Assembly (NCBI RefSeq): GCF_005845215.1
Contig: NZ_SPHO01000037.1
Coordinates: 1 to 32,341 of the forward strand
Source: Clostridium sp. 1001271st1 H5
GTDB taxonomy: Bacteria > Bacillota > Clostridia > Lachnospirales > Lachnospiraceae
Length of the DNA: 32,341 bases
Reading direction: 5' to 3'
The position numbers and the translations under genes were made by a program. Under the pieces are notes generated by a model. It saw nothing but the letters and a program-made list of their open reading frames with translations. It made no database searches and had not been told where the DNA came from. Below are positions 8,274 through 16,259 of this stretch, piece by piece. Positions within the stretch are counted from its first letter, which is position 1; every line of letters begins with the position of its first letter.

Positions 8274-9044
8274 ATGGAAACTATTACATACGAGAAACAG
8301 GGACATGTGGCGACCATCCGTTTTAACAGACCGGAGAAAATGAATGCCATAACACCGGATATGATGGTGCAGCTGTATCAGTGCGTGGAGGAAATCAACG
8401 CTGATATGGATATCCGTTCTGTGGTTGTGACCGGAGGGGACAAGGTTTTTTGTTCGGGCAGCGATATCAAGAAGCTGGTAACGTATGATACTCCCTGGGA
8501 TTTTCACAACCGCCAAAAGGATTATCCCACCTCCATCCGTCTGATTCGAAAGCCTGTCATAGCCATGGTAAACGGCTATTGCCTGGGCGGCGGTCTGGAA
8601 ATGGCTATCAGCGCAGATATGCGCTATGCGTCAGAGTCCGCAAGATTCGGAGCCCCTGAGATTAATCATGGCTGGATTGGGGGAGGAGGCGCAAGCCAGA
8701 TTCTTCCGCGGTTGGTGGGACCGGGGCTGGCAGCGGAAATGCTCATATCGGGTAAGACCTACACAGCCAGTGAGGCTAAGGATATGGGACTGGTGGACCG
8801 TCTCTATGGGACACCCCAGGAACTGGAGACAGCTACTTACGATATGGCAGGACTGATTGCATCTAAGGCACCCATTGCAGCCCAGGTAATAAAAAAAGCG
8901 GTCAGGGTATCACAGAATATAGGACTGGACGCGGGACTGGACTATGAGAATGAATTAGTTTACATAACCTTTAGCACCGAGGATAAGGAGGAGGGGCAGA
9001 GGGCATTTATTGAAAAGAGAGAACCGGTATTTAAAGGCTGTTAA
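8274..9044 (+). CDS. Enoyl-CoA hydratase/isomerase (crotonase family)
   Basis: Predicted to act on a CoA thioester, most likely adding or removing water at an alpha,beta double bond. The 256-residue product is a single crotonase domain of normal length. It has oxyanion-hole segments VFCSGSDIKK (about 58-67) and YCLGGGLEMA (102-111). Both catalytic glutamates of classical enoyl-CoA hydratases are present, Glu109 in GGGLEM and Glu129 in GAPEINHG. CaiD of the carnitine pathway has the same pair. The ATG at 8274, after GGAAAGCGAGG, gives the usual N-terminus; an in-frame ATG at 8229 lies inside the previous gene and adds an unrelated stretch. Lying between two CoA-transferase genes, it probably handles their product. 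Confidence 0.9.
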   Translation: METITYEKQGHVATIRFNRPEKMNAITPDMMVQLYQCVEEINADMDIRSVVVTGGDKVFCSGSDIKKLVTYDTPWDFHNRQKDYPTSIRLIRKPVIAMVNGYCLGGGLEMAISADMRYASESARFGAPEINHGWIGGGGASQILPRLVGPGLAAEMLISGKTYTASEAKDMGLVDRLYGTPQELETATYDMAGLIASKAPIAAQVIKKAVRVSQNIGLDAGLDYENELVYITFSTEDKEEGQRAFIEKREPVFKGC

Positions 9045-9059
9045 CAGGAGGGGAAAAGC

Positions 9060-10247
9060 ATGAGCCAGTTGTTGGAAGGAGTCAGGATTTTAGATTTTAC
9101 ACAATACAAGGCAGGTCCCATGGGAACGCAGATTTTAGGAGATATGGGGGCGGATATTATTAAGGTAGAGCGGAGCAAAGGGGGGGATTTGGAGCGCAGT
9201 TTTGCCACATTCGGGAAGTTCACCCAGGAGGGGGACAGTCCTTTCTTTCTGGCCATGAACCGCAATAAACGGAGTCTGGGACTTAACCTAAAAACGCCTG
9301 AGGCGAAGGAGGTTATCTATAAGTTGGCAAAGGAGGCAGATGTGGTGGTGCAGAATTTCCGTCCTGGGGTTCTGGAACGGCTGGGATACGGATATGAGGA
9401 TTTTAAGAAGATAAATCCGGGCATCATCTACTGTTCCAATAGTGGCTACGGGCTAACCGGTCCTTATGTGACCAGGCCGGGGCAGGACCTGCTGGCCCAG
9501 TCCATGTCCGGACTGGTGATGATGAACGGTAAGGAGGATTCTCCTACGGCAGTGGCTACCTCGGTGGCCGATGCCGCCACAGCCCTGTATCTCTGTATTG
9601 CCATATTGGGAGCCCTATATCACAAAAAGGCAACGGGAGAGGGGCAGGAGGTAGATGTGGATTTACTCAGCAGTACCATCGCATTCCAGCAGGAGGAAAT
9701 TTGTGCTTATATGAATCTGAATCCCAGACCGGATTTCAGAAGAAGCAGGACAGGACTGGCTGCACCGTGGAATGGAGCGCCTTACGGCATTTACAGGACA
9801 TCGGATGATAAATATATTGCATTGGGGGTGGTTCCTATGGAAAAGCTGTCAAAACTTTTGAATGCACCGGAACTGGCCAGGTTTACAGATTTGGAAGAGG
9901 CATTTAACAGCAGGGATGACATACGGCTTGTGGTGGAAGAAAAGATAAAACAGAATACACAGGATTACTGGGTGGAATACATGCTCTCCTATGATGTGTG
10001 GTGTGCCCAGGTGAATACATTTGAGGAAATGCTCAGGGACCCACAGGTCATCCATAACCGGAACATACGTAAGATGCAGCATCCGTCCTTGGGAGAAATC
10101 GGTGTGGTGGCTACACCAATCCGGTATACCAAAACACCTATTAAGTATGATATGGCGCCGCCGCTGGTAGGACAGCACTCGGCGGAGATACTGAGAGAAC
10201 TGGGTTATGGGGAAGACGAGGCAGAGGATATACTGAGCAGGCAGTAA
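9060..10247 (+). CDS. Family III CoA-transferase (CaiB/BaiF), second copy
   Basis: The 395-residue product is paralogous to the protein encoded at 7040. It shares GDMGADIIKVE, NRNKRSLGLNLK, the RPGQDLLAQSMSG loop, and a catalytic-type Asp at Asp171 in SVADAATAL. The two copies are clearly diverged, so this is not a recent duplication. Family members act as intertwined dimers; adjacent paralogues may form a heteromer or use different acids. The ATG at 9060 follows AGGAGGGG with good spacing. It is the last gene of the seven-gene operon and faces the minus-strand DUF2752 gene. Confidence 0.9.
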   Translation: MSQLLEGVRILDFTQYKAGPMGTQILGDMGADIIKVERSKGGDLERSFATFGKFTQEGDSPFFLAMNRNKRSLGLNLKTPEAKEVIYKLAKEADVVVQNFRPGVLERLGYGYEDFKKINPGIIYCSNSGYGLTGPYVTRPGQDLLAQSMSGLVMMNGKEDSPTAVATSVADAATALYLCIAILGALYHKKATGEGQEVDVDLLSSTIAFQQEEICAYMNLNPRPDFRRSRTGLAAPWNGAPYGIYRTSDDKYIALGVVPMEKLSKLLNAPELARFTDLEEAFNSRDDIRLVVEEKIKQNTQDYWVEYMLSYDVWCAQVNTFEEMLRDPQVIHNRNIRKMQHPSLGEIGVVATPIRYTKTPIKYDMAPPLVGQHSAEILRELGYGEDEAEDILSRQ

Positions 10248-10260
10248 GGCTGAGTAAGAA

Positions 10261-10316
10261 GGGGCGTATCGCGGCTGCCGCCGCTCAGATTTGCAGCGGT
10301 TTAAGGCCGCAGCCCC
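10261..10316. terminator. Composite G+C-rich hairpin between converging genes
   Basis: Three nested arms pair: GGGGC (10261-10265) with GCCCC (10312-10316), GCGGC (10271-10275) with GCCGC (10306-10310), and CCGCT (10281-10285) with AGCGG (10295-10299). It sits just after the second CoA-transferase gene and overlaps the end of the DUF2752 gene. Neither strand has a convincing T run, so termination efficiency is uncertain. Confidence 0.4.
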
Positions 10317-10696
10317 TCAAACCCCGGAAGATTCCGCACCACCCCAAACACAAGCAGCACCCCAACCATCACATAAAACACACAGGTCTGCACCTGCGTG
10401 GGGCGGGTGTTTCCGGTCCTTACATACCGCACAGCCATCCGGAGAGCCATGACCAGTCCCGGAGGAAGCAGGAGAAAGACGGCAGCATTTGCCTTAAAAG
10501 CAGATGCAAAGTCCAGACTGAGAATGGACAGGCACATACGGCTTACGCCGCAGCCGGGACAGTACAGTCCGGTGACCGTATGGAACAGGCAGGGAATCAG
10601 GGGATGTCCGGCCAGAATACAGATAAATGCATAAAACAGGCCGGCTCCCAGGAGCCCGCCTGTTTTTATGCATAATGTCCGAAGACGTTTACGCAT
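10301..10696 (-). CDS. DUF2752 small membrane protein
   Basis: A 131-residue protein of unknown function with three or so predicted membrane helices (about 13-30, 70-88, 106-124). The motif YCPGCGVSRM (45-54) is the hallmark of DUF2752, and its paired cysteines may bind a metal or form a redox centre. The start ATG (complement of 10694-10696) lies within the last codons of the upstream DUF4234 gene. The two genes overlap by eight bases and are probably co-translated. No function is assigned. Confidence 0.85.
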   Translation of the reverse strand: MRKRLRTLCIKTGGLLGAGLFYAFICILAGHPLIPCLFHTVTGLYCPGCGVSRMCLSILSLDFASAFKANAAVFLLLPPGLVMALRMAVRYVRTGNTRPTQVQTCVFYVMVGVLLVFGVVRNLPGFEGLRP

Positions 10697-11033
10697 TAGG
10701 GAGATACTTGTTCAGCTCATTCTGAAGCAGGGCGTAAGCCACGATGCCCAGTCCGAACAGGCTGAGAAGCAGATAGACCACCGGTGCGCTTCCCCTTGGC
10801 TCACCATGCTGGTCATGGAGTATCTCAACTGCATTGCCCATCTGGTACATCCAGTAAAGGGCGTAAATCCCACAGGTAATCAGTGAGAACAGGAAAACCA
10901 GTCCACCGCTTGTACCCTGCCTGCCGGAAAGCGCATTGGTATCGTCGTTCAATACAATCATCCAATAGATGCCGTAAATCCCGCAGGTAACCAGGCTCAG
11001 CAAGATGCATACTACAATGTTGCGCTGTTTCAT
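10689..11033 (-). CDS. DUF4234 small membrane protein
   Basis: A 114-residue membrane protein with three predicted helices. It has two copies of the typical pattern TCGIYxxYW (TCGIYGIYWM and TCGIYALYWMYQ), which characterises DUF4234. AAGGAGG precedes the start by eight bases, and a good promoter lies at 11079-11107. It forms a two-gene operon with the DUF2752 gene. These families are often found together as membrane proteins of unknown role; no specific function is inferred. Confidence 0.85.
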   Translation of the reverse strand: MKQRNIVVCILLSLVTCGIYGIYWMIVLNDDTNALSGRQGTSGGLVFLFSLITCGIYALYWMYQMGNAVEILHDQHGEPRGSAPVVYLLLSLFGLGIVAYALLQNELNKYLPNA

Positions 11034-11078
11034 ACGTATATCCTCCTTGGTGTGGTATAGTCAGGTAATACAGCTTAG

Positions 11079-11107
11079 ATTCTATCATAGGCATGGTTCT
11101 TTATCAA
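11079..11107 (-). promoter_or_regulatory. Sigma-A-type promoter of the DUF4234-DUF2752 operon
   Basis: On the minus strand TTGATA (11102-11107) and TAGAAT (11079-11084) are 17 bases apart. Transcription would start near 11072, giving a leader of about 38 bases before the DUF4234 start. Confidence 0.7.
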
Positions 11108-11231
11108 CAAAAAGCGTTACAATGTTCATCTTTTTGCCTTCTTTTTACGCTTGTTATGCCTTGGGCTCCATGGGAAATTGCTGGCACATTGCTGGCAAAA
11201 TCTCATTTTTATGGACGAATGAGGCCGGATA

Positions 11232-11240
11232 TGTTATACT
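11232..11240 (+). promoter_or_regulatory. Extended -10 promoter upstream of gdpP
   Basis: TGTTATACT contains a -10 box TATACT (11235-11240) with the TG of an extended -10 element. The -35 region is weak, which is typical of extended -10 promoters. The start would be about 40 bases upstream of the gdpP ATG. Confidence 0.6.
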
Positions 11241-11288
11241 AACTAAGATAGGCGTATTCCGATTTCTGGATACGAATGGAGGCAGACT

Positions 11289-13337
11289 ATGAAAGATAAA
11301 GGAAGGACGCGGGGGATTTTCAAGGTCTACCTGCAGTGGCCGCTCTTTTTGTCGGTCCTTTTAATCGTACTGACTGCTGTGGTGGCAGCGGTATCCATAA
11401 AAGCCGGCATTATAGTATCGGTCTTTACCATTGTCTATATAGGGATTGCCCTTTGGCTGTATTTTTCAAGAAAAAGAGGCATACTTGCCGGGCTTATTGC
11501 ATTTTCTTCCGCTTATGACCAGAGCAGGCAGAACCTGCTGGAAGAGATGCTGATGCCCTATGCGGTGGCAGACGGCGCCGGACATCTGTTGTGGATGAAC
11601 CGGGAGTTTGCGGCAATCCTGGAAGAAGACAAGAATTCATATAAGAATATTACGGCCATGTTTCCTGAGATTACAAAGGAAATGCTGGCTACCGGCGGGG
11701 AGGTTGTGAGTCTTCACAGTTCCCTGGGAGATAGGAAGTTCCGGATTGATTTAAAGCAGGTCATGGTGGACAGCCTGGATGCGGCAGTGACTGCGGGAGG
11801 GCTGGAAGGCCAGGGCTCATCCGTCACGGCCATCTATCTGCTGGATGAGACTCAGACGCTTAAGTACATGCAGCAGATTAACGACCAGAAGCTGGTGGCG
11901 GGACTGATTTACCTGGATAACTATGACGAGGCTCTGGAAAGCGTGGAGGAAGTCCGGCGCTCCCTTCTGACCGCCCTCATAGACCGTAAGATAAGCAAAT
12001 ATATTTCCGGCATGAACGGCATTGTAAAGAAGATTGAGAAGGATAAGTATTTCTTTGCCATCAAGCAGCAGTACATGGCCAGGATACAGGAGGAACGTTT
12101 TTCCATCCTGGAGGATGTAAAGACAGTGAACATAGGCAACGACATGTCCGTGACCTTAAGTATCGGTATCGGCATGAACGGCGACAGCTACAGCCAGAAT
12201 TATGAATATGCCAGGACTTCCATTGACATGGCCCTGGGACGGGGCGGTGACCAGGCGGTGGTCAAGGACTCGGATAAGATTCAGTATTACGGCGGCAAGG
12301 CCCAGCAGATGGAGAAGACCACCAGGGTGAAGGCCAGGGTAAAGGCCCATGCCCTCAGGGAGCTGATGGAGAACAAGGACCGGCTCCTTATTATGGGACA
12401 CCGTCTGGCGGACATTGATTCCTTTGGTGCAGCGGTGGGTATATACCGCATTGCCATGTCCATGAACAAGAAGGCCAATATTGTGGTCAATGAAGTGACC
12501 TCGTCAGTGCGCCCTATGATGGAGCGCTTTATGGGAAATGCAGAATATCCTGAGGACATGCTGCTCACAGGTCCCAGGGCAGCTGAGCTGGTGGACCAGG
12601 GAACCATGCTGGTCATCGTGGATGTGAACCGGCCCAGCATTACGGATGAACCGGCCCTTCTGGAGATGGTGAAGACCATTGTGGTCTTAGACCATCACAG
12701 GACCAGCAGTGAAATCATAGATAACGCAGTGCTTTCCTATGTAGAGCCATATGCCTCGTCTACCTGCGAAATGGTGGCTGAGGTATTGCAATATATTGCG
12801 GACGGTATTAAAATCAAATCTGCTGAGGCAGACGCCATGTATGCCGGTATTGTCATTGACACCCAGAACTTTACCAATCAGACCGGTGTCAGGACATTTG
12901 AGGCAGCGGCATTTCTGAGGAGAAGCGGCGCTGACATAACCAGGGTGCGCAAGCTTTTCAGGGAGAATATGAAGGATTATCAGGCAAAGGCGGACGCAGT
13001 CAGAAAGGCCGAGGTGTTTATGGATGCTTTCGCCATCAGCGAATGCTCAGCCGAAGGACTGGAGAGTCCCACCATTATCGGGGCCCAGGCAGCCAACGAG
13101 CTTCTGGAAATCCGCGGTATGAAGGCTTCGGTAGTGCTTACGGATTATAACGGAACCATATATTTCAGCGCCAGGTCCATTGACGAGGTCAATGTCCAGG
13201 TCATGATGGAGAAGCTGGGAGGCGGTGGACACCGCACCATAGCAGGCGCCCAGATGAAGGGCGTGACCGTGGAAGAGGCAAAGGAGCGGCTGAAGGACGT
13301 TATCCGCCAGATGCTGGAGGAAGGCGAGGTATCCTGA
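11289..13337 (+). CDS. gdpP: Cyclic-di-AMP phosphodiesterase GdpP
   Basis: Membrane-anchored DHH-DHHA1 phosphodiesterase that hydrolyses the second messenger c-di-AMP, which controls potassium and cell-wall homeostasis. The 682-residue product has two N-terminal membrane helices (about 16-36 and 40-58), a PAS-like region (about 85-190), a degenerate GGDEF domain (about 200-335), and DHH and DHHA1 domains (about 365-680). Metal-binding motifs are intact: GHRLADIDSFG (His371, Asp375, Asp377), VIVDVN (Asp445) and VLDHHR (468-470). DHHA1 carries GGGGHRTIAGAQ. The GGDEF signature itself is absent, as is usual for GdpP. The gene starts the conserved gdpP-rplI-dnaB cluster. Its start follows GGAGG just upstream of 11289. 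Confidence 0.94.
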   Translation: MKDKGRTRGIFKVYLQWPLFLSVLLIVLTAVVAAVSIKAGIIVSVFTIVYIGIALWLYFSRKRGILAGLIAFSSAYDQSRQNLLEEMLMPYAVADGAGHLLWMNREFAAILEEDKNSYKNITAMFPEITKEMLATGGEVVSLHSSLGDRKFRIDLKQVMVDSLDAAVTAGGLEGQGSSVTAIYLLDETQTLKYMQQINDQKLVAGLIYLDNYDEALESVEEVRRSLLTALIDRKISKYISGMNGIVKKIEKDKYFFAIKQQYMARIQEERFSILEDVKTVNIGNDMSVTLSIGIGMNGDSYSQNYEYARTSIDMALGRGGDQAVVKDSDKIQYYGGKAQQMEKTTRVKARVKAHALRELMENKDRLLIMGHRLADIDSFGAAVGIYRIAMSMNKKANIVVNEVTSSVRPMMERFMGNAEYPEDMLLTGPRAAELVDQGTMLVIVDVNRPSITDEPALLEMVKTIVVLDHHRTSSEIIDNAVLSYVEPYASSTCEMVAEVLQYIADGIKIKSAEADAMYAGIVIDTQNFTNQTGVRTFEAAAFLRRSGADITRVRKLFRENMKDYQAKADAVRKAEVFMDAFAISECSAEGLESPTIIGAQAANELLEIRGMKASVVLTDYNGTIYFSARSIDEVNVQVMMEKLGGGGHRTIAGAQMKGVTVEEAKERLKDVIRQMLEEGEVS

Positions 13338-13381
13338 TAAGGGATGCGGACAGACACAGAAACAGAAAGGAAGTATGAGAC

Positions 13382-13828
13382 ATGCAGGTAGTATTACTGG
13401 AAGACGTAAAGTCATTAGGAAAAAAAGGTCAGATTGTGAATGTGAATGACGGCTATGCCAGGAACTTCATACTGCCCAAGAAGCTTGGGGCGGAAGCTAA
13501 TTCCAAGAATCTGAATGATTTAAAGCTTAAGAAGGCAAACGATGACAGGATTGCGGCAGAGCAGCTGGCAGCAGCCAGGGAGCTGGGAGCAAAGCTGGAC
13601 GCTTCCTCCGTGACACTGACCATCAAGGCAGGAGAGGGCGGAAGGGCCTTTGGCTCCGTATCCTCCAAGGAAATCGGCAAAGCCATTGGGGACCAGCTGG
13701 GAATTGACATTGACAAGAAAAAGATTGTGCTGAATGACCCCATCAAGTCCATTGGCAGCTTTGAGGTACCGATTAAGCTTCATAAGGATGTGACGGCCAG
13801 ATTGGCTGTCAAGGTAGTGGAAGCATAA
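13382..13828 (+). CDS. rplI: 50S ribosomal protein L9
   Basis: The 148-residue product has the standard L9 length. It begins MQVVLLEDVKSLGKKGQIVN, followed by GYARNFILPKKLGAEA, the classic L9 N-terminal rRNA-binding domain. A long central helix links this to the C-terminal domain, with GGRAFGSVSSKEI. AAAGGAAG precedes the ATG. The gene lies 44 bases after gdpP and upstream of dnaB, the order usual in Firmicutes. Confidence 0.97.
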   Translation: MQVVLLEDVKSLGKKGQIVNVNDGYARNFILPKKLGAEANSKNLNDLKLKKANDDRIAAEQLAAARELGAKLDASSVTLTIKAGEGGRAFGSVSSKEIGKAIGDQLGIDIDKKKIVLNDPIKSIGSFEVPIKLHKDVTARLAVKVVEA

Positions 13829-13847
13829 AATCATAGCGCAGACAGAG

Positions 13848-13869
13848 GACCCGCCTAATCAGGCGGGTC
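13848..13869 (+). terminator. Stem-loop between rplI and dnaB, possible attenuator
   Basis: GACCCGCCT (13848-13856) pairs perfectly with AGGCGGGTC (13861-13869) around a 4-base loop, AATC. No T tract follows, so it may only attenuate transcription or stabilise the upstream message within the operon. Confidence 0.5.
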
Positions 13870-13898
13870 TCATAGATTCAGATACAGGAGACGAGAAT

Positions 13899-15254
13899 AT
13901 GGAAGAAGCCCTGATTAAGCGGGTGCTGCCCCATAGTCTGGAGGCGGAACAGTCGGTCATTGGTTCCATGCTTATGGACAGGGAGGCAGTGATTGCCGCA
14001 TCGGAGATTGTTACGGGAAGTGATTTTTACCAGCAGCAGTACGGCATTATGTTCGACGCCATGGTGGAGCTGTTTAATGAAGGCAAGCCCGTGGACCTGG
14101 TAACACTCCAGGACCGTCTGAAGGAAAAGGATGTGCCTCCCGAGGTGAGCAGCCTGGATTTTGTCCGGGATATCGTGACCATGGTGCCTACATCTGCCAA
14201 CGTAAGGTCCTATGCCACCATTGTAAGCGAGAAGGCAGTGCTGCGCAGGCTGATTAAGACCACGGAGGAGATTGCCAATACCTGTTACGCGGGAAAGGAG
14301 CCCCTGGAGAACATACTGGCAGACACGGAGAAATCTGTCTTTAACCTGCTGCAGAACCGGGGGGGACAGGATTTTGTGCCCATCAAACAGGTAGCCATCA
14401 ACGTGCTGGAGAAGATTGAAGACGCCTATAAGAACCAGGGAACCGTTACAGGTATTCCGTCCGGCTTCATTGATTTGGATTATAAGCTTTCCGGTTTCCA
14501 GCCTTCGGATTTCATTCTGATAGCAGCCCGCCCTTCCATGGGCAAGACGGCCTTTGTTTTGAACGTGGTGGATTTTGTGGCGGTCCGCAAGAGCCTGCCC
14601 TGCATGGTGTTCAGCCTGGAGATGTCCAAGGAGCAGCTGGTGAACCGTATGCTTTCCATGGAGTCCAATGTGGATTCCCAGAAGCTGAGGACCGGCTCCC
14701 TGACGGATTCTGACTGGGACGCAGTGGTGGAGGGCATTGGCGTTATAGGAAATTCCAAGCTGATAATCGATGACACCCCGGGTATTTCCATATCAGAACT
14801 TCGCTCCAAGTGCAGGAAGATGAAGCTGGAGTACGGGCTCAGCGTTGTAATCATCGACTACCTGCAGCTCATGAGCGGCAGCAAGAAGGGCGGAGGCGAC
14901 AACCGCCAGCAGGAGATTTCCGATATCTCCCGTTCCCTGAAGGCCCTTGCCAGGGAACTCCATGCCCCGGTCATTGCCCTGTCCCAGCTCTCACGGGCCT
15001 GTGAGACCAGGCAGGACCACAGGCCCATGCTTTCCGACCTTCGTGAGTCCGGTGCCATTGAGCAGGATGCCGATGTGGTTATGTTCCTGTACCGTGACGA
15101 TTATTATAATAAGGATACGGAGCATCCCAACGAGGCGGAAGTAATCATAGCCAAACAGCGTAACGGCCCCATCGGAACCGTTACATTGATATGGAAGCCG
15201 GAGTACACCAAGTTCGTCAACGCTGCCAGACCTCAGGGCGGCGGACAGGATTAG
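13899..15254 (+). CDS. dnaB: Replicative DNA helicase DnaB
   Basis: Hexameric 5'-to-3' helicase of the replication fork (DnaC in Bacillus nomenclature). The 451-residue product has the DnaB N-terminal domain (about 10-112) and the RecA-like ATPase domain (about 185-445). The opening LPHSLEAEQSVIGSML is typical. Walker A is ARPSMGKTA (210-218), Walker B is in SVVIIDYLQLM, and an SQLSRACETR segment and an arginine-finger region follow. No intein or insertion is seen. Start chosen at the ATG after AGGAGACGAG. It is the third gene of the gdpP-rplI-dnaB cluster. Confidence 0.97.
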   Translation: MEEALIKRVLPHSLEAEQSVIGSMLMDREAVIAASEIVTGSDFYQQQYGIMFDAMVELFNEGKPVDLVTLQDRLKEKDVPPEVSSLDFVRDIVTMVPTSANVRSYATIVSEKAVLRRLIKTTEEIANTCYAGKEPLENILADTEKSVFNLLQNRGGQDFVPIKQVAINVLEKIEDAYKNQGTVTGIPSGFIDLDYKLSGFQPSDFILIAARPSMGKTAFVLNVVDFVAVRKSLPCMVFSLEMSKEQLVNRMLSMESNVDSQKLRTGSLTDSDWDAVVEGIGVIGNSKLIIDDTPGISISELRSKCRKMKLEYGLSVVIIDYLQLMSGSKKGGGDNRQQEISDISRSLKALARELHAPVIALSQLSRACETRQDHRPMLSDLRESGAIEQDADVVMFLYRDDYYNKDTEHPNEAEVIIAKQRNGPIGTVTLIWKPEYTKFVNAARPQGGGQD

Positions 15255-15286
15255 AGGGTATTTGAACATAAAATTTTCACCGCCTG

Positions 15287-15315
15287 TCATAATATCCATT
15301 CTCAATGCATACACT
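15287..15315 (+). promoter_or_regulatory. Sigma-E-like sporulation promoter candidate
   Basis: TCATAAT (15287-15293) and CATACACT (15308-15315) are 14 bases apart. The second element fits the known Bacillus/Clostridium sigma-E -10 consensus CATACANT exactly, and the first resembles its -35 element. It lies about 48 bases upstream of the MerR-like gene. No good sigma-A promoter is seen in this gap. Confidence 0.45.
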
Positions 15316-15363
15316 AATACTAAGGCAGGAAATGCCTGTTAACTTGTGAAGGAGAGAATGGCT

Positions 15364-16032
15364 ATGGATGAAGTACATTATCTGATATCGGACGCGTCCA
15401 AAAAGGTCGATGTGGAGGCCCATGTATTAAGGTACTGGGAAGAGGAGCTGGAACTTGATATTCCCCGTAACGAGATGGGGCACCGGTACTATACGGATTT
15501 ACATATCCGCCTGTTCAAGCAGGTCAAGAACCTGAAGGAGAAGGGGTATCAGCTGAAGGCAATCAAGCATGCGCTGAACCAGGTCCTGAAAAAGGACGGC
15601 AAGGCCCAGGGCGAGCTGTCCGATGAAATCCTGGAGCGCGACATGAATGCGGCTCTTAAGGAATTTAAGGAGGAGGACAGCGGAACCTCCCTCAGTACGG
15701 TGAAGGGCGACGGCGTGTCCGTGGTCGCCATGGAAGAAAAGATGGAACAGTTCCAGCAGATTATGAACCTGATTATCGGACGTGCCCTGGAAGTGAACAA
15801 TGAGAAGCTGAGCCAGGATATCAGCTGTCTGGTCAATGAGAAGATGGGCAAGGAACTGGAATTCCTGTTCCAGGCTTCGGACCAGAAGGAGGAGGAACGC
15901 TTCCGCCAGCTGGACGAGACATTGAGAAGCTACCAGAAAGGCGGACAGGCAGAGGCGGCAGCGGCCAAGGTTCCCTTTTTTAAGCGGCGCAGATTCGGGC
16001 GGAGCGGAAAAAAGCTCAGGGACGGAAAGTAA
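15364..16032 (+). CDS. MerR-like DNA-binding protein with coiled-coil tail
   Basis: A predicted DNA-binding protein of 222 residues. The N-terminal MerR-type winged helix-turn-helix (about 4-75) includes HVLRYWEEELELDIPRNEMG and HRYYTDLHIRLFKQVKNLKE. A charged linker leads to a likely coiled coil (about 120-195) and a strongly basic end (FFKRRRFGRSGKKLR). No effector-binding domain is visible. The MerR head plus coiled coil recalls RacA, which links chromosome to cell pole during sporulation, but this is resemblance of layout only. The ATG at 15364 is 8 bases after AAGGAGA; starts at 15346 and 15358 are in frame but poorly spaced. A sigma-E-like promoter lies upstream and a strong terminator downstream. 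Confidence 0.75.
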   Translation: MDEVHYLISDASKKVDVEAHVLRYWEEELELDIPRNEMGHRYYTDLHIRLFKQVKNLKEKGYQLKAIKHALNQVLKKDGKAQGELSDEILERDMNAALKEFKEEDSGTSLSTVKGDGVSVVAMEEKMEQFQQIMNLIIGRALEVNNEKLSQDISCLVNEKMGKELEFLFQASDQKEEERFRQLDETLRSYQKGGQAEAAAAKVPFFKRRRFGRSGKKLRDGK

Positions 16033-16052
16033 ATGCAGATACAGCAGGAGAA

Positions 16053-16098
16053 GGCGTCTGCACCAAGGGGTGGGTACCGTGGTGCAGGCGCCTTTTTC
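16053..16098 (+). terminator. Strong rho-independent terminator
   Basis: Bases 16053-16065 (GGCGTCTGCACCA) pair with 16080-16092 over 13 pairs including one G-U. TTTTT follows at 16093-16097. Outer CAGCAG and CTGCTG may extend the stem. It closes the MerR-like gene's transcript. Confidence 0.9.
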
Positions 16099-16197
16099 TG
16101 CTGTTTTGCCTTTTTTTATAAACTGGGAAGGGTTATTTTATAGTACTTTCAATTTTCTTACGACCTTAATTTTTGTATCGCTATTCCTTAAGAAATG

Positions 16198-16206
16198 TGT
16201 TAGAAT
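16198..16206 (+). promoter_or_regulatory. Extended -10 promoter of the envelope operon
   Basis: TGTTAGAAT gives a TG-extended -10 box, TAGAAT (16201-16206). The -35 position (about 16178) is poor. It lies 54 bases upstream of the hydrolase start, in an A+T-rich gap free of other features. Confidence 0.55.
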
Positions 16207-16259
16207 GAATTTGATTTGAGCTTTTTGACATAAGAAGAAGCAGGAAGGATATGTTCTTC

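Noticed and set aside
15262..15293. TTGAAC and CATAAT as a sigma-A promoter before the MerR-like gene
   Set aside because: The spacing is 20 bases, too long for a normal vegetative promoter.
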